A stretch of 64,000 nucleotides of DNA from Steromphala cineraria. Its lineage: Eukaryota; Mollusca; Gastropoda; Trochida; Trochidae. The notes beneath the pieces were generated by a model. The model did no database searches and was not told where the DNA came from. It saw only the letters and a program-made list of their open reading frames with translations. Positions 32,701 to 45,779 of the stretch are shown here, one piece after another (position 1 is the stretch's first letter; every line of letters begins with the position of its first letter). The translations under genes and the position numbers were made by a program. The stretch spans positions 54,007,600 through 54,071,599 of the forward strand of contig OU744736.1 of assembly GCA_916613615.1 (NCBI GenBank), written 5' to 3'.

Positions 32701-35119
32701 TTCTTTATCATATAATGTCATTTAGAAATAAACGGGTTTAAACGAAAATATGATTCCTACTTAAAATATGTATGACCTAGATTTCGCGGAGTAATTGTTT
32801 TCACAATAAACCAAGGTGAAGGTCATATTGTCGGCGATCAATAGTTGTGAACAGTCTAGAAATAGTCCTTCATTAAATTATTTTGTTCACAGTGTTAGAA
32901 ACGTCTTCTGCAATCTATCAACATTTTCAGTATTATTCCCAGTGCACGAGTAAATATTGTATTTTTTTATAACACAAAATGTGTAAGAACCACTGGTCAA
33001 CGTCGCTACAATAGGGGAAGTAACTCTAACTGCATTTGGAAAGGTGCATTGTCATTGGAGTTACGCCAGTTCAGTTACGGTATCCTTAGACAAAACGCCG
33101 ACTATTTGCAAAGGTGAGGTTGTTGCGTTTGTTACTCCGCTACTAGATAATGTGTATTATAACTAGAATATCATTTGTTTTTGCTGATAAGTTGGTAACC
33201 GACATGGTCAAAGCGATCTAGGCCTATGTTATTCACGAAAATTGAAGCACATATTTTTTCGATAGTCGATATTGTTAGATACATATCGTTATATTTTGTA
33301 AATGAACGATGAAAACAACTTGAAATGCTTCGATAACCAAGCTATAATTCCTAAATACGAATGTGTGATAAGTTTACTCTGACGTCTTTTGTACGATATT
33401 TTATTCGATAAAAAACACAAAACCTGAAAACTCCCGATGACGTTATCAATGGTCAGTGACCGTTTTAGGAGTTTTGAGAAAATAGTTCGTGTTTTGACCT
33501 AATTTGCATCTTTATCAGATTTTGAGGCAATCGGATACCAAGTTTATCAGATAGTTTATCAGATTACACCCTCCATTATATGATAAAATATCAAACACTT
33601 TTTCATAAAACAATATCTGCATTTGAAACATAATTTCTTAATTTGATTTTCTCAATAGACAGGCTTATTTCTACTCTCTGACATATTTGACAATCAAATG
33701 TATAAAAGTATCACCAAGTCTTTATATGTTTTATATTAAAAACAATATTTTACAGTGATCAGTAATATGGCATAAGGCAATTAAGATTCTGGAGACGTAA
33801 GATGTTAAAAAATATGTCACAAGGTATTTGTGAAATGATTGTAACATTATCTTCGATGTTCCTTGGTTATCAATTATGTTAATTATAGTTTAGTAATCAG
33901 GTTTTCTTACTCGTCATATTCACTCATGTCTTATCTTATATCCCTTCTTGTAGCTCAAACTCAAACTTTTTATTCTCTGAAAACCGCCAAAGGCGGAAGA
34001 TGAGATAAACATATATACATTTTTCATGTAAACAAGACAGAGGTTTACTGATAAAATAATAATTTATCTTTTAATTGTGTTGAGTATTTGATTAACAACT
34101 TAGAAAGGTTTTATAAATATTTTTTTTAAGATAGACATGTTTGGAAAATTCAAATATTTGGCCTTGTAGCTATGTTAAGTGTTCAGTAAGGATATCTTTT
34201 GTGTCTTTTTGGTTCATTTGAGCTATTAGTTTTAGATCTTCTCACTTATGCAAGTTGTTATTATGAATTAAAAAATCAACAACATTGAAACCACAAACAT
34301 GTTTTCTTTCTAAAAGACTACAAACTCATTAGATCCAATTATCTGTCAGATTGTCTACTGCTGAGTTGGCAAAACAACATTAAACAACTCAAATCTCAAT
34401 AATGATTGTAATTTTAGAAGACAACGTTTTTTGGCCTTTCTTATTTGCGCCCACTCAAAAAGTGATATATTCTCTCAACATCTTTTGCATGATCTACAAT
34501 ATACCTAGCTTACGGTAGACAGTCGTGACAATGTAATCATTTGACATATAGACTCCACAGAACATTGTTGCCTTATATGGTTTTAGGTGTCAATCCTGAA
34601 CTGAAGTACGACATATGCATGAAAAACGTGTTAGGATTAGTATAGGAATTGTAAATATGTATAACGTTTAATGAATGTTCCTGATATAATTTGTATGCCA
34701 ATGAAGAATATACATGCACAATTGATAAAATGAAAATTCATGTAATGACAGTAGATATGTAATAAAAGTCAAAGGACGGATGTTTTTCTGTTTTTCTGTT
34801 TTTCTGTTGATGACGTGTTTGTCAGTTTATGACGTGTCCTACAAGGGTATAAAGGCAATGCTTTTTTGCTTTTTTGTTTGTTCCTAACCCATAAGGCATA
34901 TTTGTCACATTTATGACAAAGTACTGAATTTCTGTCACAAGAGTTTGCAAATTTCGGGTGAGATGACTGATAGAACAAACTCACCCGATTAAATACATTT
35001 ATGTTGATGAATCTTTTAGCCTATAGTTTAAATGTTCATTGTAAACATTAATAAAGAGCAAAATTGACATTATACGGATTTATGTTCATTCAGATCATTT
35101 AAAGGACAAACAACTTTAA
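32701..35119. other. Non-coding, nothing recognised
   Basis: AT-rich. 34,782-34,808 is a small TTTTTCTG tandem run. No supported ORF. Confidence 0.5.
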
Positions 35120-35468
35120 AGGGGCAGTAGCACGTTTTTAGGCGGAATATAAGGTGATGTCACGAAAATGAAAATTAATGGTTCCAATCGAAAGACAATG
35201 TATTTAAACTAAATGGAGCAGTAATAATTCAAATATATAATGTAAACTTTAGCTATGCGATTCCTTTTCTTACACAAAATGAATTAAAGGTGTTCACACA
35301 AAAATGGCCGCTAATGGATTTTATGTAAATCGTCATACTTTGACTATGAATGATTGGCTTGTTAAATGAAATTTTTGACACTGTCAAAATAATTCATTTA
35401 GCATTAACTTACTTATATCAGTGAAAATTTTAAAATATAAAATTATCAAAAAACGTGCTACTGCCCCT
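35120..35468 (+). mobile_element. TTAA-type MITE, full copy (349 bp)
   Basis: Termini AGGGGCAGTAGCACGTTTTT and the inverse AAAACGTGCTACTGCCCCT, with TTAA intact on both sides (35,116-35,119 and 35,469-35,472). Same internal landmarks as the copies at 24,849 and 53,602. This is the best-preserved copy for defining the target duplication. Confidence 0.9.
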
Positions 35469-38400
35469 TTAAGTAGCTTTATTGAAAATTTATTTACCTT
35501 TCTGATGTTCATGATTTGCTAGAACTGTTTTTCGCAATTCATCAAAACAGCGATATGTCGAAACGTCACTTTCAAAGAATAGAGAAGTTGATTGACTTGT
35601 CGAAGTTGATTATCGATAAAATAATCTTCCTTATTGATATTCCGTTATTTTTTATCACAATAATACGTTGTTGTCACAATATAATAGTGTTAAATTTCTT
35701 ATCATTTCAAACAATTGCTGTATCACTGAACTACAATAAAAGTCATAATGCATCATATATATTTATCATTTTGTGTATACAGTAATAAAACGTCAAGAGC
35801 ATTTAAGAAATTAAGTGTCCGGGGAATACTCCTGTGTTGTATCAAATTACTCTGATAGAAGGCTTGTATCCTCTCCTATTACAAAATAAGATAACATTTC
35901 AATGTAATTAAATACTTTTATCATATTTAAAGAATTGTCATGCATTTCATGTATGATATACTAGTTTCGTAATCTTAATTAGTAATTAAGTATAGGACCC
36001 TCAAATATCCCAAGGTTATCAAAATTCAGGGATCGTTAGATAGTAAAGGGAATAAGTGGAGCGGCACTAAGCCTCCACAATCAACTTATACTAACTGAGT
36101 TATTGCAAGTGAAGAAATTTGTTTTTTAATATTTGATAAAAATGTGCCTGTCACTGGTAGTTGAAATGGCATCCCTTTTTTCAACAGTTATTGTCAATTA
36201 TGGACGAAATGGATGGCATCATACAATTTTGGAATAATCTTTGGATTCTTTTGTGTTAATTAAACACTTCTAATTGATTTATAGGGGTCATTACACTTAA
36301 CACTGATATCTTTTGTTATTAAACCATTTCCCTTGAATTTAGTTTTTTTGAGAATTTGCGACTTTGAAGGATATAAGATGTCTTAATAGTGACTTTTGAC
36401 TAATATGTTTATACCAGACGCTTATTTCTACAACTACATGTACATCGCCTTCTTTCTTATCAGGCAACTTTTGCAGCTGAAACATCGTGGGGGTGCTTAA
36501 CTTTTTTCAATATGTATATTTTCTGTCTGGACCAGTTTGTCATCTCTTTATTATTGAAATATATATTGTAAAAACGAAAGAGAGGGTATCCTAAGTTGGA
36601 GAACTTGTCCCCAATCATTGTGAATAAAATATCTTAAAACCAAAGTGGCAAAATTCTTTAGATAATTAAGCTTCAGGATCTTCAATATTTGATTCAGATG
36701 ATTTACTTACGTGTCTGTCATCCACCTTACATCTGTAGTTTCAGTAAGTGTAAAACATTGTGAATAATAGGAAAATATTGATCTGAAAAAGATACATATA
36801 TTAACGTCATATACTTACTGAAACTGCTTACAGTTAACTGTTTCATAAAATTAAGGGTTCATAAGTATATAAAATCACAATGTTTTGTGAAAGTTGTGTA
36901 AAATCAACTGTAGTAGAGACACCTTTCTCTGCATTGAGGTTGAAATGGAATCTTTGTGCACTATCAAAGGTGCGAAATACAAACTATTGAACTGACAACA
37001 GAGTTTTCACATATACTCAAAAGTCTGTAGCAAGATACAGCTTGAAGCCGACTAGCTAACAAACCAATTTATCCTAACTTACTTATTGAAAATTACGTTA
37101 CTGCTTCTTAATAAAGGATTTTATATCAGATCAATATGTCCGTAAAGCAGAGGTAATGCCAGACAGGATATTGCTGTCTGTAGGGCACATATGTGTAAAT
37201 ATCATATCCTAAGTGTGCTGAATGTCATTATAGCTCAACTACGTCTTTTTTACCTAGACCATAGCCACCTCAGAATAGGCGAGTTTAGAAGCTGCTGGTA
37301 CAATCAGTGCTAGTCCTGATGTCAGAATCTGAGTTTCATATTCGCACTAGGAGCTCCACTTGAAAAGGAATTTATACTACTGTGCATAGTATGATCTCGA
37401 TATACCTTTGCTGCTCTCTATCCAAATCTTCCTATCACTATAATGTTTTAACGAATACAAATTATCAATGCCTTAAATGTTTTATGTGCTTTAACAGAAA
37501 ACAATTCCAACCACGTGTACCTCAGCTTTGTAGATTATGTATTGTAATAAAGGTCAAATTTCGTAATTAAATTTTTTTCAATCTTGAAGAAAGTGAAACC
37601 GTTTAAGAGAAAGGGCTGTTAAGGTGCGAGATATATCCTGACAAAGTGGGCAGCTGATGTTGGTTTAATTAGAAATCCTAGCTCTGAAGCAGATTTGAAA
37701 TGTGATTGAAATTGATTACAAATGAATGTAGGCTGAGCTGAGTATTGATTGTTTCCAAACGGTTGTTCTCAAGTGTCTCTCAGTGGCGGGGTAGGCCGGG
37801 AAAGTTTATTTCCCTGACTTCATTGAGATTATGTCTGCTTTTCAATCAATGGCCTAGTTATCCTTAAACAGATTATTTGAGAGATTCACTAGATGAATCA
37901 TTCTCAAGATTCTTGAGAAAAGGGTTTTAAAACTATTTTTTCTGATTAACATTTGACCTACTAAAGAGGTCGAGCAATGGAAAACAGATAAAAACAGAAA
38001 AAGTATCATATAAACAAGGGACTTCGACTCATCCAAATATCTGTCCCCATTACTGTTTGTCTTCATCCAACCGTACAGTATGCACTCGCCAACTTCATTC
38101 CTTGAGATATTTGTTACTTACTGCTTTATGTTTGGAGGATTAAACTCATCGATTACTGTGATGAGCTGAACATTTTTGATACTTGGATTCATCATCAATA
38201 GTCAATAGAATTATAGTTCAGAAGTAATGGACGTTAAGTAGAAGATCGAAGGTTATTTGTGCAAACGAGAAAAACATTGTATCCAAATTTTGTGCAATCT
38301 CCAGCTTTTAAACAACCACTAAACCCGACTTTATCACCTTTCGATTTGTGTTCAAACTTTGAAAAAAAAAACCCACATTTAATTAGCCTTTCATTAACAT

Positions 38401-38925
38401 CAAGTAATAAACAGCTGTAATAAAACTCACCAAGGTTAGGGGCCATAAAACGCACGCGGGTGTGATGTATTAAACAGACTGTTACAAAGTGGCACATCTT
38501 TGTTTCAAATGAAACTGAGTAATTAGTTAATTACCATTAATATTGATATCGTTAATACACCAAACGCCTAATAGTGTAATTAATATATACCTCCGGGGAC
38601 CAACCAGTTATGTAAACACAAAACTAGGTATACCCCTTGTGAAAAACATAAAGATAAAGCTTATTTCACTCTCCGAACGAGAATAAATGGTTTATTAAAG
38701 TTTGGTATGAATTATTGATGTAATTGTGTTTTGTCTCATTATTGGTATTCATTATTATTGTTATGTATTAGGCAAACATATCAGAAAATACATAAAATCT
38801 ATAATCTTTTTTTTTCTGACACTGACTCTAATGTTGCTTTAAACAATATTATCTTCAATGTATCTATTACTTTATCTTTTCTTTGTTTAAATGATACAAA
38901 TTAATTATTCTTAATACAATTCCTA
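35469..38925. other. Long non-coding stretch
   Basis: No supported coding. Its ORFs (35,516; 37,382; and - strand 37,854 and 38,234) have no recognised domain. A phrase at about 36,588-36,650 (AGAGAGGGTATCCTAAGTTG onward to GTGAATAAA) recurs at 42,088-42,141, an old duplicated fragment. Confidence 0.45.
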
Positions 38926-39300
38926 ACACTTCTTTATGCAGACGATACTGCTTTGTTTGGCGACAGTCCAAAAGCATTGCAGCTGTCGAGTGATCACTTT
39001 TATGAATACATGAAACGTTTATGAAATTTACAGTCAATGGCTCTAAAACTATAATAGTTATCTATGGGACAGGGACAAGAAAATCTAATAAAGGCTCATT
39101 TAAATTTGGCAAACAGAATATCGATATTGTTAGTAATTATAATTACCTCGGATTAACTAAAATAGACGACTCATTTATGCTATGAAAAAACTTGCACAGA
39201 ATGTTATGAAGGCAATGTTCTGATTTTATACAACAAGCTAAAATATATTGTTGCCTCTCGATTGCCCTATGAAAACATAAGTATCATTGAAAACGTTTAT
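38926..39300 (+). mobile_element. LINE reverse-transcriptase fragment (YADD region), decayed
   Basis: The + strand reads LLYADDTALFGDS at 38,929-38,967, which is the catalytic motif C of a reverse transcriptase, and after a frameshift near 39,015 reads KFTVNGSKTIIVIYGTG, then FKFGKQNIDIVSNYNYLGL and IDDSFML. The order YADD, then a Lys-Thr segment ('NGSKT'), then YNYLGL is the usual layout downstream of RT in CR1/L2/Jockey-like LINEs. The copy is truncated on both sides and ends where the repeat array at 39,306 begins. Confidence 0.85.
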
Positions 39301-39305
39301 TCAAA

Positions 39306-39875
39306 TTCGTTATTCGAATCTCGAACGGGGTGCTGGCACCAAGTTCGTTATTCGAATCTCGAATAACGAATAACGAACCCAGTGCCAGCAACTGGTTCGA
39401 GATTCGTATCACGCATAACGGGACCACTGTGCACTCAAGCAATGCAAATGTAAATGATGTTTTTGTAAGTTATATGTTGATTGCTTAAAAAAAAGGATTC
39501 GACTCTGGACCTTCAAGCTCTCAAAGTTAGCAAGTTGAATAACGAAAAACAAACCAATTTCATACTCTAAGTTCAGGACTTGAATAACGAACCCAGTGCC
39601 AGCACCGAGTTCGAGATTGGAATGGCGAATAACGAACCAAGTGCCAGCATTCAGGATTTGAATAACGAACCCAGTGCCAGCACCGGGTTCGAGATTGGAA
39701 TGGCGAATAACGAATAACGAATAACGAACCCAGTGCCAGAACTGCTTTCGAGATTCGAATAACGAACTCGGTGCCAGCACCCAGTTCGAGATTCCATTAA
39801 CGAACCCGGTGCCAGCACCGCATTCGAGATTCGAATGACGAATAACGAATAACAAACCCAGTGCTAACTTCTGGT
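39306..39875. repeat. Complex tandem array, unit about 40-60 bp, with inverted first units
   Basis: Variants of AACCCAGTGCCAGCACC, GGTTCGAGATTCGAAT and GCGAATAACGAATAACGAA repeat from about 39,560 to 39,860. The first unit pair (39,306-39,412) is arranged head to head, so TTCGTTATTCGAATCTCGAA and its inverse face each other. A non-repeat spacer occupies about 39,420-39,570. The 148-codon - strand ORF with repeated VIRHSNLE is a by-product of the array. CpG-containing units stand out against the AT-rich background. Confidence 0.85.
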
Positions 39876-41820
39876 TGCTAAATAATAAATGGCTGAAGAA
39901 AGTTTAAGAAATCATCAAAAATTTTGGACTGTGGTGTTTTCAATGATATTTAACTATAGTACAAATTGGCTGAATGCATAAGTTGACATTGACACTATCA
40001 TGATTATTCTAAAGAAGGCCTACACTTTGAAAAATATTTGTTGTTACCATAAAAATATGTCAATTCCACTTTCTAAAGTTCAAACATGTAATCATATTGA
40101 ACAAAAGATGTTAGATGATAAAACCAGATATTGGTTTTGTAGATAATTAAATATGTTTTAAAAAACATAGAATGTACTACTTTGATGTTTACATAAACCA
40201 TCATAAAAAGGTTTTTGATTAATTGAAGTGCATTTTAGACGTGACTTTGTTGTCCTATTTGACATTTCTCTCTAAACAGAAGCAAAACAAGTAATGAAAT
40301 GTTGATCGAGCATCTGTTCTCATTAGTCGAGTTTGCTGGGTAGAATGGGAGATTCCTGATTGGAGGCACTCAAAGTTTCATCATTTTAGACACTGATTCA
40401 AGGCAAAGGCATTGTGATATACACCATATTACTATCTATGCGAGAAGTGTTGTAATTTGCTAAAAAAAAAGAAATCAGATTGATTGTGGTGCATTTTTAT
40501 ACTCCCAGATGGAAACTGCCGGAACCATCGAATTTGGTCTAATAAGTACAGGGCCTCCATCAACATTTCATGACTTGACCTGCCTCTGTGGGGAAAACAT
40601 GTTTTTTTGAGAAGTAGGACATGACATAAAAGAAACTCATTACAGAACAATATTGAATATTGACATATTGAAAATGAGAAAAAAGATATTTAATAAGAAA
40701 AAGACTATTCCTTTGATTTAATCTGTATACAATCTACAATCTACTGATTGACCTATAAGTTAAAACATTAACGCTTCATTTTTTAACAATGATCAAGGTT
40801 CCTATCAAATAAGTTGTGCATTTGAAACAACCTTTTTTTAATTTGAAATCCCATCACACTTTAAGTTTTTTTGAAAACCCTAATTTGTTGATGCCAGTTC
40901 GTCTGTCCCTGTTCCATTTCTGTTACAAAAACACTTAAAACACTAGACAAAGTCCTTATTATCCCAAAATAATTGAGGTTAAATAAATGAGGTTCCAGAA
41001 CGTCTTCAGCATGTGAGATGAAAGTCCTAACAGTTGCTACAAATTAATTCATGTTGGTTTTTTTTCAAATAAAGGCCACTTTTGCTTTTACATGCCTCTT
41101 TTATTGATGGATTTGAAGAATACTATATTAATGTGAATACTGCATGATAAGCTCTGAATTCAACCATGTGAGTCTCTTGAATGTTTATTTCAATGATAAT
41201 TGATAATGTTAGTAATCGTTTTTCCTTTTAACAAAACACTGAAGTTAATGAATAACAATTGCATGTATTGCTGATTTTGTTACATAATTTTAAATTAACT
41301 CACTCAATTTTGTTATACATTCGATATGTCATGAACTGCCGTAGTGTCAAACCAGGGTTATCATTATCGATAAGTTCCATTCTTAAATAAATCTATCCTT
41401 TTCGGAGAGATCCATGCTTTTTCAGACGTCTTGGCTCAATATCAAATACTTTGTTTATAATAATGATAATAATAATATGCAAAATGTGCATTGCGCCCTA
41501 TTTGTTTTGAAGCAATAGCTAGAGCTGCATTAAAAATATTATTTCATAATTTGATTTTTCTAACACAGGGGTTCATTTCTGTTGCTTACTGGCATACTTA
41601 ACGCTGGACAACCGAGTGCACATCAACAAGTGCTAATATATGTATATATTATTTGTGTGGCACAAATAAAAGGAAACAGCCATGTTGTTAGACCCTTCTT
41701 CTGTATCCTCTTGGAACATACTCAGGCCATGGTCCTATAATAGAACTTTCAGCTGAATTGCTAGATACAATTGTTTAAAGTTGCAAATAAGTCAATGCTT
41801 TCGAACTCAGCCTTTGCAAA
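39876..41820. other. Non-coding, includes shared block copy 2
   Basis: 40,490-40,600 is the partner of 20,455-20,560. 41,320-41,470 shares phrases with 32,450-32,600 (ATATGTCA then GAACT, TAAGTTCCATTCT-like, TCAGACGTCTTG). No supported genes. Confidence 0.5.
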
Positions 41821-41841
41821 GGCTACACGAACACATAACAG

Positions 41842-41887
41842 AGGCAGTAGGATGTCTTCACGGGAGTATGCGTATGCGAAGCTTTAA
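41842..41887 (+). other. Possible short exon, YAKL end, very uncertain
   Basis: After ACACATAACAG the frame reads GSRMSSREYAYAKL and stops TAA at 41,885-41,887. A second frame is open for 33 codons through a less AT-rich stretch to TGA near 41,940. There is a donor-like AAG|GTGAGT at about 42,050. Nothing identifies a product. I list it because the composition jump and splice-like words resemble the other exon islands. Confidence 0.15.
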
Positions 41888-42059
41888 ACCAGCTTCCGGG
41901 AAGTTTCACGTGGCCTCTCAAAGACTGCTGGCAAGCGTACCATGACTGCTCAAGTCGATTCATTTCAACTAACCTACCTTACGTTTATACATTATCTGGA
42001 AACTGTACCATGACATCGCATTATCTCCAATGTTGTGCCCATCGAAGGTGAGTCGCAAA

Positions 42060-43559
42060 GAAACAGGGACTATTGTAAGAGCATAGGAGAGGGTTTCATT
42101 AAGTTGGTATAACTTGTACCCAATCCCTTCTCGTGAATAAATATGTTTACATCAACAAGAGCATCTAAAATATCCTTCGTTTGAAAATGTAGTGAGGTTT
42201 TATAATTTTGAAAGTATTCTTACTGTAGTCATTGTAATTTTAACAAAACTTTGCACACAACCTAAAGAAAATAGGACCAACATTCATTAAATAACAGACA
42301 GTTTTCCAACATTAACTAAACAATATCTTTTCCATTTCAACATGAAGGCGAATCAGATGCACACGGGGTAATCAATCATCCATTTCTGTCAGTTCTGTCA
42401 CAAAGTGAATCACCTTTGCTCAAGTAGTTACGGAATTCTGAACCCCAATTTAGAAATCATAAACAAATCTTTCAAAGGAACGGATTACATGTTCGCTTCC
42501 TCTGTTTTTCAACCAAAAATAAATAATGTGAAGGGGAAGACGCAATAGCTTGTTACTCCTAAGCCTATTTTCAAAAAATATGCGAAAGTGATGTAAAAAT
42601 GATTTCCTTTAAGATTATGTCCTATCACTCTTCCTTCCGTTCTCATGTTTATCTGGGAAATATCAATATGAATCACTGTTATTTAATTAATTTTACTTTA
42701 ATTAAAAAATAACAAAACATATTGATATAATATCAACACATTTGAAATGTGCGGTTGTACAGTACAATAATGCAATTATAATTTGTTTTGCCCCACTTAC
42801 ATAATTCAACTTGATTATGTAAAGCTCATGTACATGAACTAATAACATAATATGTTTCATGCTTGATTGATTTCATGTCATTTCAATTCGTCCATTAAGG
42901 TTCATGTTTCTGATTTGTTTGACAGTAAAAGAGATCGATATATTGATAATGAAACACATAAACTCAATTTAACTGCAGGAGTATGACTCAATATTGGAAA
43001 CATGTCTTTATTTATGATTTGCCTGAGTCTAATTGGCCTTTGTTTTGTATTGTTCAATGTCAAAATGCTCTTAGCAACTTTTAGCCTTGATACAATAACA
43101 AACCTCAGTATATATTTGTTTTATGTAAGAAACTAATTCATTAACCAGTCAACTATGGTAAATTATCCACAAATTGGTTGCTAATATCGTCCCTTCAAAG
43201 GGTTGTGGTGAATTAACCTGGGCCGATAATACACTAAATGGCAAGCCGCTACTGCATCACAATCGATAACTGTTCTCCTTCATCCATCACCAATATAATC
43301 TACTATAGGAAGAAACTAATGGGTTTGCCGTTTGTCACAGAAGACTTGCAAAATTGGGTTAAAGTATTGTCAATATATCGATAATACAGTTACTGCTGGC
43401 TACGTGCATTTTGATACAATCACATCACTGTACTTATCTCTGATAAATAGACCGAAATATATATATATAAGGTATACATAACACATGGTTTAGATATTAA
43501 AGTCACATTCAAATTGTCAATATTATCTCCCGAACATAAGAGTAAATTTGGTTGTCAAA
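42060..43559. other. Non-coding, nothing recognised
   Basis: AT-rich. No ORF of 60 codons or more. A related fragment of the 36.6-kb phrase is at 42,088-42,141. Confidence 0.5.
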
Positions 43560-44330
43560 TCTTGTACCGAACAGTATTTATTGTAATAAACTTATTTAGT
43601 CAAGTCTATAAGACAACATGAGATCAGATGATCAGTGTTGGTCTCTTATTTCACATCCCTATTATGTGTGGGGACCAAATCTATCTCTGTCCAAGCAGCT
43701 TCTGCTTTGAATGTTTAATGATAGATGGATGCATGGTCTGTTATTTTGGTGTATCAACATGATTTTTCCTAACCTACCAGTCTCATTATCCAAATATAAA
43801 TACTATTCAAAGTCTATTTTCTGTGTAAAAAAACTGGTTCAGATCTCATTTTATGGATGGACTCAAAGTACATTATCATTATAGTGATGTTAAGTAATTA
43901 ACAAGATTAAACACTAATAAAAAGTAATAATGTTATTGATATGCATCTTGTTAACATTTTAGGAAAATATGCAGATATAGATTCAAAGATTTCCAATTGT
44001 GTTCCACTTACATGGTTTTGGTTTGTATTTTACATAACGTTAATAGTTGAGATCGTACCATTAAAATATTACAATTCCTTTCCTAATATGGAAATTTCAA
44101 TTGTTTTGCCTTCTAAAGATACATGTATATATTTTGCAAAGTTACTATTACACTTTGCTTGTTACTGTTTATATAAATACATTTCTTTTTCCTGTAGAAC
44201 CTTTTATTTTTCCTATCATCGCTACTTTGTCTATGAATATTACCGATCGCACTTGCTTTTTCGGGATTACTTGAAAACATTTTCCATTATGTGTGTTTCC
44301 AAATGTATCAGTTAATATAATGAGACTCCA
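43560..44330. repeat. Duplicated segment, third partial copy
   Basis: Aligns with 1-560 and with 45,780-46,420 over the shared landmarks (ATCAGATGATCAGTGTTGG, CATCAACATGATTTTTCC, GGTTCAGATCTCATTTTA). The 124-codon + ORF at 43,941-44,315 is closed by stops in the other two copies and is not called. Confidence 0.7.
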
Positions 44331-44513
44331 ATGTCTGTTCAAATATTATTTTGCATCCTCGTTCCATCAAAATGCAACTACATCAATGCCACATAATTAT
44401 ATGAGTCACCTAAAAATAGTAAAATTATCAAGTATCAATAAAAGAAGCAATTTGGATAAACGAAAATATATTTTTCAAATCAAATAGCCCCTCTAAACAG
44501 TTTGTAACTTTAA

Positions 44514-44655
44514 TGGGGCAGTAGTTATTGAAAATTTATATTCTAACTTTTTCAGTGATAATTAAACGTAAACAAATTGTCTTTCAATTTGAACCATTTA
44601 TTTTCATTCTCCTTACATTACCTTATATTCCCCCTAAAACCATGCTACTTACCCT
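44514..44655 (-). mobile_element. TTAA-type MITE, internally deleted (142 bp)
   Basis: TTAA, then TGGGGCAGTAG at the left and ACCATGCTACTTACCCT, then TTAA at the right. Interior words match the reverse orientation of the family, for example TGTCTTTCAATTTGAACC and TTATTTTCATTCTCC. It lacks most of the central part. Confidence 0.75.
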
Positions 44656-44895
44656 TTAAAGCTATCATATTATTTCGCATGGTAATAAGTTTCTTTCTCT
44701 CAAATATAAATTTCTTAGAAACGATCAAATAAAAACCGAAATTTGCATTGGTAAACAAATTAGACCAGCTTGGTATTAGGTTTTCATCAAGTGAAAATGT
44801 CAAGTATATTCAAATTAATCGTAGATTTAATCATAGTCAGCATCATCCTAAAAACATCAGAAACACGTGACCTATGAAAAGAATCATAAGACCAC

Positions 44896-44975
44896 GGCCT
44901 CCTTTCACAAAACCCTGAGGTGGTCGTAAGTTCTTAAGGTAACCTTAGTAAAGATTGCTTTGTGTAAGGAGGCAC
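44896..44975. repeat. Short inverted-repeat element (about 80 bp)
   Basis: GGCCTCCTTTCACAAA at 44,896 is mirrored by TTTGTGTAAGGAGGC ending at 44,973. The interior holds CTTAAGGTAACCTTAG, itself nearly palindromic. Could be a solo MITE or hairpin. Confidence 0.55.
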
Positions 44976-45779
44976 TGGTTAGTATACACTATAAATGACG
45001 GGAACTTGGCAATTGCTTCTTTAGTTCGATTACACTCTTAGATTGTTGACGGAGATTTTCTATTTCTTTGTATAATTTGTAGATTAAACCACAAACAGTT
45101 GATCTCAATTTCTTTTTATATTTTCAATGAAGAAACTATATTCCCCGAACAATAGAAGGGGATGTGTGTCAAAAATGAATACATAGACTTGTAAATTGCA
45201 AAATGTATCATGTCCTTCTCAACCATGCAAGTCTCGAAAAAAAACAGTCCAATCATGCAAAGTTAACATGTGAACCTTGGCAAACTCAACTTCACGTTTT
45301 CAACTTTGCAAAGTAGGAAAATTAACTATCGATTCTAAATGGTTAAATCTATAAAATGTAAACAAATTGTAACGTTCAACAGTTAGATTTTTACAATGTA
45401 AATTGGAAAATGAATAGTTGTGAAATGAACCATGAAAAAATGATTTTTTTTACCATATTAGGAATTTTACGGACGTCAATTATAGAATACCCCCTTGTGC
45501 AGTGCGACATCGTAAAAGTCCGGTAAATAATCAAATAACAAACATCATACATAGAACAGTTAGTTTATTCATAAATTCATAATTTATTTATAAGTAAATG
45601 ACAATTAACTGATAGGTAGGCATTGCTACATCATAAAAATCAATTAACAAACATAACCATTTACATCACGTTGTAGTCTGCTAGATTTGACAATCTCTGA
45701 CGTACGGAAATTTTGACAAAGGATTATTTAGTGGAATTGTGGTTACAAAAATGGAAAAGTCGCAGAGCTTTTAGTATTC
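44976..45779. other. Non-coding, nothing recognised
   Basis: AT-rich, no supported ORF or repeat partner. Confidence 0.5.

Noticed and set aside
39409..39855. 148-codon - strand ORF with VIRHSNLE repeats
   Set aside because: Translation of the tandem array, not a protein gene.
43941..44315. 124-codon + strand ORF as a membrane protein
   Set aside because: Both other copies of this duplicated segment have stops and indels in the same frame.
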